Shown one piece after another: positions 9,444 through 17,045 of a DNA stretch of 64,000 nt. The notes beneath the pieces were generated by a model, which saw only the letters and a program-made list of their open reading frames with translations, ran no database searches and was not told the origin of the DNA. The DNA comes from Victivallales bacterium (lineage in GTDB: Bacteria > Verrucomicrobiota > Lentisphaeria > Oligosphaerales > Oligosphaeraceae): NCBI GenBank assembly GCA_017417585.1, contig JAFPYX010000026.1:1-64000 (forward strand), read 5' to 3'. Each line of letters starts with the position of its first letter. Position 1 is the first letter of the stretch. A program made the position numbers and the translations under genes.

Positions 9444-10736
9444 ATGCGTAAAACGGCGGGCAATTACAGATACGATCCCACGCATACTCACAAGCCAAAG
9501 GACGGGATATGGGATGAGACCGACCGGGGGTGGTCGCGGCGGAAATCCCCGCCGCAAAAAGGGACGGAGGCGGTGTCCAATTCCGTCCGGCCGCTTGCGG
9601 TCGTTGCGCTCCCGCCGCCAAGCAAGCCGCTGCGAAGGCGACTTGCCGCATTCGCCCGGTCGAAATACCGTGGATTCTACAACCACGGCATGGCGAAATT
9701 TGAAGAGGCCTCGGCAGAGGTGGACGCCCTTATGGGCGACCAGCGGGCAATGAATCGCGATTTGAATCACCTTTTCCGCGCCTATGCTGACCATGAAATG
9801 CAGGAGGTTGTCCCGGAATTATCCACTCACATTGCCAGATTTTACGGAGTCGACAATCTTGATACCGATTTCCGAACCAAAGGAGTGAGGAACTTGCCCG
9901 CTTCCCCGCCGAAGTTGCTTTCCCGATTGGGAGACCTACTTTCCTATGAGCAGGCAGTAATTCGGGCGGCAGGATTGGTAAACCCCGACGAAACCGTTAC
10001 TCTGTTTCGGAATTGCGGTGCGAATCAACTTGCCGGTCCAACCAAAACGGGTCGGAAATATCAAGGAAGCAATGTCGAAAGCTGGACGGTTAATCCAAGC
10101 CTGGATTGGCCGGGGTTCAAGATAAAAGCCAACATTCCGATCAAGTATTGTATTGCCTCCTGCATCGGTCGGAAAGACCATCCGTTCAAACATCCCGACC
10201 AAAGTGAAATAACTGTATGCGGGACTTTTGTCGAAGAGATAACTCTTTTGGAAGAAGCCAACAGAAATGAAGCAATAAAGCAAGACGCGATTCACACATT
10301 GCGGCGGAATATGCTGCGGAGAATCTCCGATGGCGGCAAGCGGAAAGCCTCGCGGATTGCAAAAAGTACGCTAAAATTGGTGAAAAGCGCCTTGCTTTCG
10401 CTTGTCGCTAAATTGCTTTGCAATAACTTTTCGTCTGACGGCGTATATTATGGAGAGCGTTCCATATTAGAATGTAGCAATTGCGTTGCAAACGGGAGAC
10501 CAATGATGGCCAACGGAAAAGCAAAGGAAATCACGGCTAAAAAAGGCCGCATGCCAAGTCAAGGAGAAATTGATTTCCAACTCCAAATGAAGCGCTGGAC
10601 GGAATTTGTCCGGAAGCGCGGCTTCAGCGTGGCGGGGGGGATGACAAGAGCCGTACGCAACCGACTTTGGGAAGAGTTTGTTGTTTTGGAGCGCAAGCGA
10701 AATCCAAATGTCGAAATTCCAGAATGGCACGACTGA
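9444..10736 (+). CDS. Phage protein with KPK/RGW motif and possible ADP-ribosyltransferase-like domain
   Basis: A 430-residue protein starting 1 base after the previous stop. Residues 11-30 carry DPTHTHKPKDGIWDETDRGW, a motif also found in the GNAT-like protein at 12752-13456. Residues 183-270 have the layout of an ADP-ribosyltransferase fold: a strand with Arg189 (VTLFRNCG), a Ser-Trp-Thr at 213-215 (VESWTV), and a Glu-containing strand (FVEEITLL, 262-269). The last 160 residues are basic and helical. The catalytic match is partial: only one Glu falls in the ExE register. From about 9,700 the gene is clearly more AT-rich than its neighbours, which suggests a separate origin. It may be delivered with the virion. 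Confidence 0.6.
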   Translation: MRKTAGNYRYDPTHTHKPKDGIWDETDRGWSRRKSPPQKGTEAVSNSVRPLAVVALPPPSKPLRRRLAAFARSKYRGFYNHGMAKFEEASAEVDALMGDQRAMNRDLNHLFRAYADHEMQEVVPELSTHIARFYGVDNLDTDFRTKGVRNLPASPPKLLSRLGDLLSYEQAVIRAAGLVNPDETVTLFRNCGANQLAGPTKTGRKYQGSNVESWTVNPSLDWPGFKIKANIPIKYCIASCIGRKDHPFKHPDQSEITVCGTFVEEITLLEEANRNEAIKQDAIHTLRRNMLRRISDGGKRKASRIAKSTLKLVKSALLSLVAKLLCNNFSSDGVYYGERSILECSNCVANGRPMMANGKAKEITAKKGRMPSQGEIDFQLQMKRWTEFVRKRGFSVAGGMTRAVRNRLWEEFVVLERKRNPNVEIPEWHD

Positions 10737-10743
10737 TTGCGCA

Positions 10744-11247
10744 ATGCGGCTAATCCAGGTGCCAATCGATTCCCTCCGCCCCCCGGATTACCTGACCCGG
10801 CGGCACGATTCGGCGCAATTGGCGCGGTTCCTGGCCGCCTACCGCAAGAACGGCCAGTACCAGCCAATTGTGGCCGCCGGCGGCGAAATCCTCTGCGGGA
10901 CGCTTGTCTGGCAGGCGATGAAGGCGGCCGGGGAAACGCGGATATGGGTGAACGACCTGGGGGACATCCCCCCGGAGAAGCGCAAGGAAATCCGCTATCT
11001 GGACAACCAGATATTCGATATCGAGACGTGGGATGCCGAGGCGATGAAACGCCTCCTTATGGATACGGATGCCGCGGCGCTATCCGAAATCGGCTTCACC
11101 AAGGAGGAGGCCGAGCTGCTGGTGAACGACGAGGGGGCGGCGGTATCCAGAGCCGCCCGGGGGCGTTCCAAGAAGCTCAAGACGCTATGGAAATGCGATG
11201 CCTGCGGGTGGCAGGGGGAACTGCCGAAGACGGGCGCGCGGACATAG
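10744..11247 (+). CDS. ParB-like N-terminal domain protein with terminal CxxC
   Basis: A 167-residue protein. Residues 1-95 follow the ParB/sulfiredoxin pattern: VPIDSLRPPDYLTRR, SAQLARFLAAYRKNGQYQPIVAAGG, and a strand-helix pair ending in KRKEIRYLDNQ. The C-terminus has one CxxC (WKCDACGWQG) and may bind zinc only with a partner. ATG 10744 was chosen because an upstream start at 10678 would overlap the previous gene by 59 bases. In phages such proteins can be DNA-binding or nuclease-like regulators. No ParA gene is nearby, so plasmid-type partitioning is not indicated. Confidence 0.7.
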   Translation: MRLIQVPIDSLRPPDYLTRRHDSAQLARFLAAYRKNGQYQPIVAAGGEILCGTLVWQAMKAAGETRIWVNDLGDIPPEKRKEIRYLDNQIFDIETWDAEAMKRLLMDTDAAALSEIGFTKEEAELLVNDEGAAVSRAARGRSKKLKTLWKCDACGWQGELPKTGART

Positions 11248-11332
11248 AAAAGCCACCCAGCATTATTTTCCGCGGGATAAGTGAGAGAGTTTTTCCCCAA
11301 TACCCTCATAACATCCCAAAGGAGAAAGCAAA

Positions 11333-12118
11333 ATGTTCAATCGCAATCTGGTCGCCCGCGTCCTGGTGAAAATCGCCAAGAATCTCGTTGCATTTGAGAA
11401 CGACGAGGAAGAAGCCGCGAAGGCGGTGGAGCTCGGGCATAAAATCGACAGCCTGATGGGGCCGGCGAAGGCCGCCCTGAAGGAACGCCAGGATGAACTC
11501 GACAAACTTACCGCCAAGGCGAAGGAGGTCGAGAAGGAACTCAAGGATGCCTTCAAGGAGTGGGATGCCCAGACCGGCTATACCGCCTCCCGCAAGGCGC
11601 TGGAGCAGGAACTTGCCGAATTCGAGAAGGCCGGCGGCAACCTCGAGAAAATCGCCTCCACCTGCAAGGTGGCAAGCCGCAAATCCATCCAACCCTCCTA
11701 CAAGGAGTGGATGCTGACCATTGTCTCCACCCTCAACGATGCCGAACTCAAGAAATACTTCAGCGGCACCCTTGAGGCCTTCAAGAAGAACACCCTCGAG
11801 GTCAAGACCGGGATCAGCGTCCTGGACGTCTGCCGCAAGGAGTGGAGCCAGGAGGCGAAGGAACTTGCCGACGAGCGCGGGGTCGCGCTGCCCAAGGCCT
11901 CCCGCCGCCTGACCGCCAGCGGCCAGATTGTCACCGCCGGCGTGCTTGACTGGTTCAAGAAAATCGGCATGAGCGTGGCCGCCGTGATCAAGGACGTCTT
12001 CGGCCCGGTCATCCGCTGCATCAAGGGTTTGGCCGGCAAGGCGACCGCCAGCGCCGAGAAGGCGAAGGCCTTCAACGGCAAGATCGGCAAACTTGCCGCC
12101 AAGGCCGAAAGCCTCTAA
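11333..12118 (+). CDS. Coiled-coil phage protein with shared N-terminal leader
   Basis: A 261-residue protein with a strong AAAGGAGAAAG ribosome site. The first 20 residues (MFNRNLVARVLVKIAKNLVA) form an amphipathic helix that closely matches the start of the protein at 18618-18875 and resembles that at 12752-13456. A long Lys/Glu coiled coil follows (about 22-100). A C-terminal helical region contains a hydrophobic stretch (VLDWFKKIGMSVAAVIKDVFG, about 205-225). No family is recognised. The shared leader resembles, in type but not in sequence, the capsid-targeting peptides of T4 internal proteins. Confidence 0.75.
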   Translation: MFNRNLVARVLVKIAKNLVAFENDEEEAAKAVELGHKIDSLMGPAKAALKERQDELDKLTAKAKEVEKELKDAFKEWDAQTGYTASRKALEQELAEFEKAGGNLEKIASTCKVASRKSIQPSYKEWMLTIVSTLNDAELKKYFSGTLEAFKKNTLEVKTGISVLDVCRKEWSQEAKELADERGVALPKASRRLTASGQIVTAGVLDWFKKIGMSVAAVIKDVFGPVIRCIKGLAGKATASAEKAKAFNGKIGKLAAKAESL

Positions 12119-12124
12119 ACGGCA

Positions 12125-12532
12125 ATGGTCCCCTTCGCGGAACGGCTGGAGCATATAAAGCAGGAACTCGCCCCGCTTCTGCAGCGGCGGATGATCTTCC
12201 TGCTCAACCCCAAGGACACCGCCATCCTCGAGGCGGTGGTGGCCTGGACGGTCGTTCCCGCGAAGGATATCACGGAACTCCAGGTGGCCGAGGATGCCAC
12301 GCTGGAGGATTTGTGGGCGGCGGCGGAACCCGATATCCTTGCCTACGCCACCGCCCTGGGTTGCACGGTATCCCAGGCCCTCCCCCGCTTCAACCAACTC
12401 AAGAGCCTGAACATAATCTACCCGGACGGCAGCGTGGCCGACCAGGCGATTACCATAATCAACGTCTACATCAACACGCAGATAAACGGCCTCCGCGCCC
12501 AGAACGCCAAGAACGCCACGGCCGCCGAATAG
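12125..12532 (+). CDS. Phage protein of unknown function
   Basis: A 135-residue helical protein starting 6 bases after its neighbour and ending just before a hairpin terminator, so it is the last gene of this transcript. The N-terminal part reads FAERLEHIKQELAPLLQRR. The central part (LLNPKDTAILEAVVAW...LALGC-like TALGCTVSQALPRFNQL) has the feel of a small winged-helix or HTH fold, followed by a possible beta hairpin (NIIYPDGSVADQA). I cannot name a family. Confidence 0.65.
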   Translation: MVPFAERLEHIKQELAPLLQRRMIFLLNPKDTAILEAVVAWTVVPAKDITELQVAEDATLEDLWAAAEPDILAYATALGCTVSQALPRFNQLKSLNIIYPDGSVADQAITIINVYINTQINGLRAQNAKNATAAE

Positions 12533-12553
12533 CCGCCCTGCCCTGTTTTCCCG

Positions 12554-12576
12554 CCCGCCCCCGTGGCGGGTTTTCT
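12554..12576 (+). terminator. Rho-independent terminator
   Basis: A CCCGCC/GGCGGG stem (12554-12559 with 12565-12570) with a 5-base loop is followed by TTTTCT. It lies 22 bases after the stop of the 135-residue gene and probably ends the late/structural transcript. Confidence 0.75.
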
Positions 12577-12751
12577 GCTTTACTGGCATGGGGGGTGCCG
12601 AAAACCGATTCGGTGCGTATGAGAGGAGTGAAACTTGCCGTTGCCGTGGGCAAAATTAGCGTTTGCCGGGAAAAAGTGCGCGTGGAACGCAATAAAGCCG
12701 CGGGAATGCGCGTATAGTAAGTGGATTGAAGGCTTTTCAGTGTCAACTTCA
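12577..12751 (+). other. Intergenic region with promoter-like box and competing starts
   Basis: This stretch follows the terminator. It holds GAGAGGAG (12621-12628) correctly spaced for a TTG at 12635, which is in frame with the next gene. It also holds a 32-codon ATG frame (12619-12717) that I do not accept, and a TATAGT box at 12713-12718 that could be a -10 element. No good -35 is visible. Confidence 0.35.
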
Positions 12752-13456
12752 ATGCGATTTATAATAAGCCGCGCCCTGCTCCGGCTTGCCATTTGTCTTC
12801 TTGAGGCGGACAAGCACCGCTATGTCAGCGACCCCGAACACAAGAACAAGCCAAAGGGCGGCCGCTGGCGGAAAACGCCGCGGGGGTGGACAACCGCCCC
12901 GTTGCGGGAACGCCGTCCGGGGCAACCGCCCGCCAAGGCAGAGTTCAAGCCTCTCAAGGCAGTTCACATGGCGAAGGCAATCGCCAACGCCAAGGCAAGC
13001 GTAGGCGAACGCGACCGCTGGCGGGTGGATGCCCACGCAACCGCAGACTACCGCGATGCCAGGAATTATGCCACCAAAGGCGGCTCCTGCGTCGCAATCA
13101 AGCCCAATGGCGACATTGTTTCGGTTTGTCGCCACGAAAAATCAAACGAGCGCGGGGCGGATTTGCTTCGCAAGGCGGTCGCCAACGGCGGCGACCGGCT
13201 GGATGCCTTCGGACCGCGACTGTTTGGTTTCTACACCCGCAACGGCTTCGAACCAGTGGCGGTGACCAAGTTCGACAGGAGTCATGCTCCGGAAGGTTGG
13301 GACCCAAATAAGGATAGGCCAGAGGATATTGTCTTCTACAGGTACACTGGAAGGGAATACACCGGGCCTAGTTTTAACCAGTTCATTGCAAGCAGCAAGC
13401 CAATGCCGTACGAGGATGCACGGGCATACCGCGATTCCCAAATGAGGAGAAGATAA
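12752..13456 (+). CDS. GNAT-like phage protein with shared leader and KPK/RGW motif
   Basis: A 234-residue protein built of three parts. Residues 1-18 (MRFIISRALLRLAICLLE) match the leader pattern of the proteins at 11333 and 18618. Residues 27-46 carry the DPEHKNKPKGGRWRKTPRGW motif shared with the protein at 9444. Residues 108-198 look like a GNAT acyltransferase end: GDIVSVCRHEKSNERG, LLRKAVANGG, then LFGFYTRNGFEPV. I chose ATG 12752 because it places the leader at the very N-terminus. A TTG at 12635 with a strong ribosome site would add 39 residues and cannot be excluded. Substrate unknown. Confidence 0.7.
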   Translation: MRFIISRALLRLAICLLEADKHRYVSDPEHKNKPKGGRWRKTPRGWTTAPLRERRPGQPPAKAEFKPLKAVHMAKAIANAKASVGERDRWRVDAHATADYRDARNYATKGGSCVAIKPNGDIVSVCRHEKSNERGADLLRKAVANGGDRLDAFGPRLFGFYTRNGFEPVAVTKFDRSHAPEGWDPNKDRPEDIVFYRYTGREYTGPSFNQFIASSKPMPYEDARAYRDSQMRRR

Positions 13457-13458
13457 CG

Positions 13459-13737
13459 ATGATGACCTACGAACAGTTCAAGGAACGCGTAATTGACGAA
13501 ACGCATAAGTACTGGAAAACGCAGACCCGTACCCAAATAGCGGATTTCATTGCCCGTGAAGAGATAATGCTCCGCGAGGCCTATGAACCAATGGATACGC
13601 CGGAAAAGCTTGCCAAGTTGATTTGTCGGGAGCATACCGATAACGCCGAACGGCGGCTTTGGGCCGAGAACGACGGCCAGCGGATGTTTGATGCCGAAAT
13701 CCACGCCTGCGCCTACGCCCTCCAACTAATGTACTAA
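13459..13737 (+). CDS. Small helical phage protein
   Basis: A 92-residue protein with GAGGAGA 7 bases before ATG 13459. It starts 2 bases after the GNAT-like gene and is followed by a terminator, so the pair forms one unit. It is charged and helical throughout (YEQFKERVIDETHKYWKTQTRTQIADFIAREE). No family is recognised. Confidence 0.65.
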   Translation: MMTYEQFKERVIDETHKYWKTQTRTQIADFIAREEIMLREAYEPMDTPEKLAKLICREHTDNAERRLWAENDGQRMFDAEIHACAYALQLMY

Positions 13738-13775
13738 TGGATGGGGGCAGTCCTCCGCATCCTCCACTCCGTAGC

Positions 13776-13808
13776 AAAAAAACCCCGCCCCCGTGGTGGG
13801 CTTTTTTA
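13776..13808. terminator. Bidirectional terminator hairpin
   Basis: A CCCGCC/GGTGGG stem (13784-13789 with 13795-13800, one G-U pair) is flanked by A7 on the left and CT6 on the right, so it could act from either side. It closes the GNAT-like/helical gene pair. Confidence 0.8.
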
Positions 13809-13831
13809 TTCCGCCCAAAGAAATCCCCGTG

Positions 13832-13846
13832 TGTTCCATAATATGG
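13832..13846 (+). promoter_or_regulatory. Recurrent phage promoter-like element, copy 1
   Basis: TGTTCCATAATATGG lies 21 bases before the ASCH-domain gene, with AAAAGGAGAA in between. CATAAT is close to a -10 box. The 20 bases upstream (from CCGCCC at 13811) also resemble those upstream of copy 2, so the conserved block is longer than the core. Confidence 0.5.
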
Positions 13847-13867
13847 GCGTAAAAGGAGAAACGCCCG

Positions 13868-14353
13868 ATGAACACCCCCCGCACCATCCTTCTTTCCGTC
13901 CGCCCCAAATGGGCGGAGCTGATTCTCGCCGGCCGGAAGACCCTCGAGTACCGGCGCCGGCTGCCCGCCGGCTGCTACCAGCACATCCAATGGGCGTGGC
14001 TGTACGAGACCAAGCCGGTGGGGCGGATTGTCGCCCGGCTGACGGTCCGGATGTGGGCGGGCGATGTCTTTGACGAGCAAGCCGGCTGCCTATCCCGCGC
14101 CGAATACGACGCGTATTTCCGGGGGGCGGAATTCGCCTACGGAATTCGGATAGACCGGGTGGAGCGGCTGGCCACCCCGATTGCACTTGCGGACATCGGG
14201 CTTTCCCGCGCCCCGCAGAGTTGGCGGTATCTTCCGCAGCAGGCGGCCACCCGCATGATCATGCGGGCGGTTTTCACGTTCACGGAGGATAACGCATTGT
14301 GGAAACTATGCCCGCATTGCTACGGCGCAGTGCCGGTGGAGGTTGCGAAATGA
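13868..14353 (+). CDS. ASCH/PUA-like domain protein
   Basis: A 161-residue protein with a good AAGGAGAA ribosome site. The N-terminus (TILLSVRPKWAELILAGRKTLEYRRRLP) is the hallmark of ASCH-type domains, a PUA-like RNA/nucleotide-binding fold common in phages. It continues with a WLYETKPVGRIVARL strand pair. A C-terminal CPHC (residues 150-153) may form part of a metal site. The next gene overlaps it by 4 bases (ATGA). In phages ASCH proteins are thought to bind modified nucleotides or RNA; the partner here is unknown. Confidence 0.8.
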   Translation: MNTPRTILLSVRPKWAELILAGRKTLEYRRRLPAGCYQHIQWAWLYETKPVGRIVARLTVRMWAGDVFDEQAGCLSRAEYDAYFRGAEFAYGIRIDRVERLATPIALADIGLSRAPQSWRYLPQQAATRMIMRAVFTFTEDNALWKLCPHCYGAVPVEVAK

Positions 14354-14625
14354 TCTGGAATATATGCTACCGTTGCGGCGGGCTTTTGCCCAGTTTTGCG
14401 GAATTCTGCCCGCATTGCAAGGCAAAGGTGGACTACCCGCCAGTCACCGCAAGCAACCGCACGGAAGCCGTCCCGGGGGCGATTCCCGGAGCTTCGGTCG
14501 GAACCCGCTATTTAACAGATGCCAAAACCGAGGAGGCAGGAATGGGTGACAAGCAGAAATCGGGAATTGCCTGGCGGCCTATTGAGTGCAATGGCGGGAA
14601 CGAATGCCCGCACCACAAGGTTTAG
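14350..14625 (+). CDS. Zinc-ribbon mini-protein
   Basis: A 91-residue protein overlapping the ASCH gene stop by 4 bases. It has two knuckles, CYRCG and CPHCK (residues 5-8 and 19-22), typical of a small zinc ribbon. A flexible Ala/Pro/Gly stretch and a C-terminal CNGGNECPHH segment follow, which could bind a second metal. The CPHC also occurs at the end of the preceding protein. Function unknown. Confidence 0.65.
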   Translation: MIWNICYRCGGLLPSFAEFCPHCKAKVDYPPVTASNRTEAVPGAIPGASVGTRYLTDAKTEEAGMGDKQKSGIAWRPIECNGGNECPHHKV

Positions 14626-14635
14626 GAGGATGAAC

Positions 14636-15103
14636 ATGAGCGAAATGAACGAATCGTTTTTCCCGGAAGCGAAGGAAGCCTGGGCGATTACCTCGGAGCA
14701 TCTGCTGGAGGGGAAGTTCAGGAAGGTGCTGCGCGAGCATATCAGGAATAGGATTGTGGATGCCGCCAAGGCCGGCCAGGACTCCGCCTGCATCTGCGTG
14801 ACGTACGACTCGGTTGCCCCTGTGGTGAGAAGTCTATGCGATCCCGCGATGCATTTCGGCGGTCTGCCAACAGACGTGTATAGAGGCATCTTGAATGAAA
14901 TCAAGGGAGAGCTGACGATGGCCGGGTATTACGCGAAGATCGACAACATCCCGTACATATCCGGAGGACCGCTTGGCGTAATCCGGAGCTTCCTTGAGAT
15001 CGGCTGGAAGCCAAATGCCCAGGCCGCTGGCTTGGATGCCGATGCAAGCGCGAATCCAATCGAGATAGTGCTCACTGAGAAGAATTTGACGGCGAAGAAC
15101 TAA
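14636..15103 (+). CDS. Phage protein of unknown function
   Basis: A 155-residue protein. I set the start at ATG 14636, which is 6 bases after a perfect AGGAGG; the ATG at 14630 touches that site and is too close. The sequence is an alpha/beta mix (SACICVTYDSVAPVVRSLCDPAMHF, then AGYYAKIDNIPYISGGPLGVIRSFLEIGW) with no motif I can assign. The next frame begins in its stop codon (TAATG). Confidence 0.65.
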   Translation: MSEMNESFFPEAKEAWAITSEHLLEGKFRKVLREHIRNRIVDAAKAGQDSACICVTYDSVAPVVRSLCDPAMHFGGLPTDVYRGILNEIKGELTMAGYYAKIDNIPYISGGPLGVIRSFLEIGWKPNAQAAGLDADASANPIEIVLTEKNLTAKN

Positions 15104-15392
15104 TGGAAATCTCCGACATTGGCGACCGGCGGCGGGTGCGGGCGGATTGGGATATTGCCCCCGCGCTGACCTCTAAAATGGGAACGGGGGTAATGTGCCG
15201 GTGATTATCAATCCATCCCAATCCGCGAATCCCGCCGATATCGCCCTATTGCTCAACGACCAGGGCGGTGGGGTGCTTGATATTGAGGAGGGGGATGCCA
15301 GCCCCACGCTGCGCGCCCATACCAAGCACCACGAACCGATTGTCCTTCTGACGGGGGGCGAAACCGATAATCCCCCGCGGCAGGCGCAATAG
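15103..15392 (+). pseudogene. Split ORF resembling the variable region of a phage cytosine methyltransferase
   Basis: Two short frames meet at a G5 run (15186-15190). The first (15103-15204) reads DIAPALTSKMGTG, then leaves frame and stops. The second (GTG 15195 to 15392) continues as NVPVIINPSQSANP...GDASPTLRAHTKHHEP. With one extra G the joined product of about 96 residues reads MGTGGNVPVI without a break. That phrase, with the repeated PxLT/PTLRA element, is familiar to me from the linker region of phage DNA cytosine methyltransferases. No catalytic PC or ENV motif is present. It is a decayed fragment, a frameshift-expressed small protein, or a sequencing error. Confidence 0.5.
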
Positions 15393-15506
15393 CCGCCCGA
15401 ATCGCGGATTGTCCGCCCCCCGGGGGGACAAAAAGGCGATTCCACGCGTATGTAGAGGTGCAAACGGCAATGAAGCCGTCCCCAACCCCTAAATGCGAGG
15501 TTTACA

Positions 15507-15704
15507 ATGCCAATCAACCTGAAAGACCCCGTGGATGTCGAGTGCTATGGCCGGTGGACGCACTACCCCACCCGCTTTGCCGCAATCCACGAATTCCGCA
15601 CCGGGATGCATTTCTGCGACCCCGAAAGCACCGAGTACGCCCGCTACGATTCCATCGTGAAGAGGCTTGTCGCCGGCGAAGCCCGGGTTGCCGACGATTT
15701 GTAA
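15507..15704 (+). CDS. Small phage protein
   Basis: A 65-residue protein with GCGAGG 7 bases before ATG 15507. It is compact and rich in aromatic and charged residues (VECYGRWTHYPTRFAAIHEFRTGMHFCDPES). No family is recognised. It is followed 24 bases later by a promoter-like element. Confidence 0.55.
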   Translation: MPINLKDPVDVECYGRWTHYPTRFAAIHEFRTGMHFCDPESTEYARYDSIVKRLVAGEARVADDL

Positions 15705-15725
15705 TCCGCCCCCAAGAAGCCCCAC

Positions 15726-15740
15726 TGTTCCATAGTACGG
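15726..15740 (+). promoter_or_regulatory. Recurrent phage promoter-like element, copy 2
   Basis: TGTTCCATAGTACGG ends 3 bases before ATG 15744. If CATAGT is the -10 box, transcription would start at or next to the AUG, giving a leaderless message. The upstream block from CCGCCC (15707) resembles copy 1. Confidence 0.5.
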
Positions 15741-15743
15741 AAA

Positions 15744-15935
15744 ATGAACACCGACATCACCTACTGCAGCAACGAGTGCGCCTTCAAGGCCGAATGCGAC
15801 CGGCACATGAGCCATCACCTGCCAAGCGACCCGGATTCCCTCGTCTGGACCGCCGAGTTCCGCACGCGGGGAAGCCTGGCCGAGAAATGCGGGCATTTCA
15901 TCCCGCGCCGCAATGCGGGGGAGCCTGCCAAATGA
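15744..15935 (+). CDS. Cys-rich mini-protein
   Basis: A 63-residue protein with four Cys and several His (CSNECAFKAECDRHMSHH ... EKCGHFIPRR), the look of a single small zinc-binding fold. There is no Shine-Dalgarno site; the promoter-like element abuts the start codon. The next gene overlaps its stop by 4 bases and carries a similar Cys pattern, so the pair may be related. Function unknown. Confidence 0.6.
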   Translation: MNTDITYCSNECAFKAECDRHMSHHLPSDPDSLVWTAEFRTRGSLAEKCGHFIPRRNAGEPAK

Positions 15936-16333
15936 CCTTCTACCGCCATCTTTCCTTCGGGCAATACCAGCCGGACGAGGCGGCGGCCTCGCTGCTGAGC
16001 CGCAATTCGAGGGACGGCGGCCTGGATCTGGTGCTGGAGAATCGGGAGGATGAAATGATCGACAAATGCGAATTCGAACTGGGCGGAAATAACGCCCTCA
16101 AGGCGGCCAGCCTCACCATCCGCGCCACCTGCGGGAACTGCCGCCACTGGGGGATTTGCCTGGAGAACGGCACGCAGGGCGAAATCTGCGAGCATTGGCG
16201 GCTTCACGATTCCGCCGACGGCAATTTCCGCGCCGCCCTGAAAGAGGAAATCGACCGGGAAATGACCCGGCTTCTAGCCACCCCAAATGCGGGAGAATCC
16301 AACAATGGAGAAAAGCCAGACCGCGGCAACTGA
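15932..16333 (+). CDS. Cys-knuckle phage protein
   Basis: A 133-residue protein starting in an ATGA overlap. The middle has CGNCRHWGICLENG...GEICEHW, a four-Cys knuckle like that in the preceding protein. The region before it is beta-rich (DKCEFELGGNNALKAASLTIRAT) and the C-terminus is an acidic helix. An internal ATG at 16054 with GGGAGG just upstream (MIDKCEFELG) is an alternative start. No family assigned. Confidence 0.6.
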   Translation: MTFYRHLSFGQYQPDEAAASLLSRNSRDGGLDLVLENREDEMIDKCEFELGGNNALKAASLTIRATCGNCRHWGICLENGTQGEICEHWRLHDSADGNFRAALKEEIDREMTRLLATPNAGESNNGEKPDRGN

Positions 16334-17045
16334 ATCCGATATCGGTTTCGGCATTGGCGTTGCGGAGATCGACCCGCTTGCCACAATGGTCGGGATTGCC
16401 GATTTCCGCGTGATTTGCCACAATCCAAGGGCATTGTGGTTTAATGTGCTTGATGTCCATTTCCTGCGCGGGACGGTCACCTGCACCGCGGAATTCGACC
16501 ATTCCCCAGCATTGTGCACTCTGCCGGGTCTCCCGGGGAATAGCCGTTTACCCCCCAACATAATGGTCGCCAGGGTGCTTGAAAGAAGGGCGAAGGCAAT
16601 CAATTACAGGAGTTTCAAACTATACGATATCCCCACTCGACTTTCCTACCATACCCCGCGTGTTGCGTTGACATTGCTCGATATCCTCTCCAGGCTGACC
16701 GATTACATCAAGGACGGCTGTTCATTCGCCACTTTGCCTTGGGATTTCCATTTTTACGATGCATTTCTGTATTGCGTAGAACGCATAGCCACCCACTGGC
16801 ATGACCAATTGGAATACATAATCGATTCCGCCAAGGGGCATTGGGAGACCCCCGAAGAGGAACTTGCGGCTATCCGGGAGCGGCTGCATCTGTTTACGGC
16901 GGCGGCTCTCGACTCGGCAGCCGCAGTGTCAATGCCGCCGCTTCTCGACTTGGCAGCCGTGGCGTCAATACCGCCGCCAAGGTTCTTCCATCCCGGCAAA
17001 AGTTCAAGCGGCGTGAATTTAGCCGAACTGGAAATCCCCAAATGA
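16305..17045 (+). CDS. Phage protein of unknown function with C-terminal duplication
   Basis: A 246-residue protein. ATG 16305 follows GGGAG by 8 bases and is preferred over ATG 16287; it overlaps the previous gene by 29 bases. The body is helical and rich in aromatics (LPWDFHFYDAFLYCVERIATHWHDQLEY). Near residues 200-225 a 12-residue unit is repeated, encoded by a 36-bp tandem duplication. I recognise no domain. Confidence 0.6.
   Translation: MEKSQTAATESDIGFGIGVAEIDPLATMVGIADFRVICHNPRALWFNVLDVHFLRGTVTCTAEFDHSPALCTLPGLPGNSRLPPNIMVARVLERRAKAINYRSFKLYDIPTRLSYHTPRVALTLLDILSRLTDYIKDGCSFATLPWDFHFYDAFLYCVERIATHWHDQLEYIIDSAKGHWETPEEELAAIRERLHLFTAAALDSAAAVSMPPLLDLAAVASIPPPRFFHPGKSSSGVNLAELEIPK
16907..16978 (+). 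repeat. 36-bp tandem duplication inside a coding region
   Basis: Copies at 16907-16942 and 16943-16978 start TCTCGACT and differ at only about six positions. They encode LDSAAAVSMPPL and LDLAAVASIPPP, a short Ala/Pro-rich repeat. This is probably a recent slippage duplication. Confidence 0.85.

Noticed and set aside
12619-12717. 32-codon ATG frame before the GNAT-like gene
   Set aside because: Its start lies upstream of the GAGAGGAG site, which fits a TTG in another frame; no support beyond being open.
13459-13737. MMTYEQF start as a T4-type capsid-targeting peptide
   Set aside because: The likeness to T4 internal protein starts is only a few residues and this protein lacks the leader pattern shared by the other three.
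15410-15430. GTCC...GGAC hairpin with C/G runs as a terminator
   Set aside because: It is followed by A5 rather than T on the + strand and by no T-run on the minus strand.
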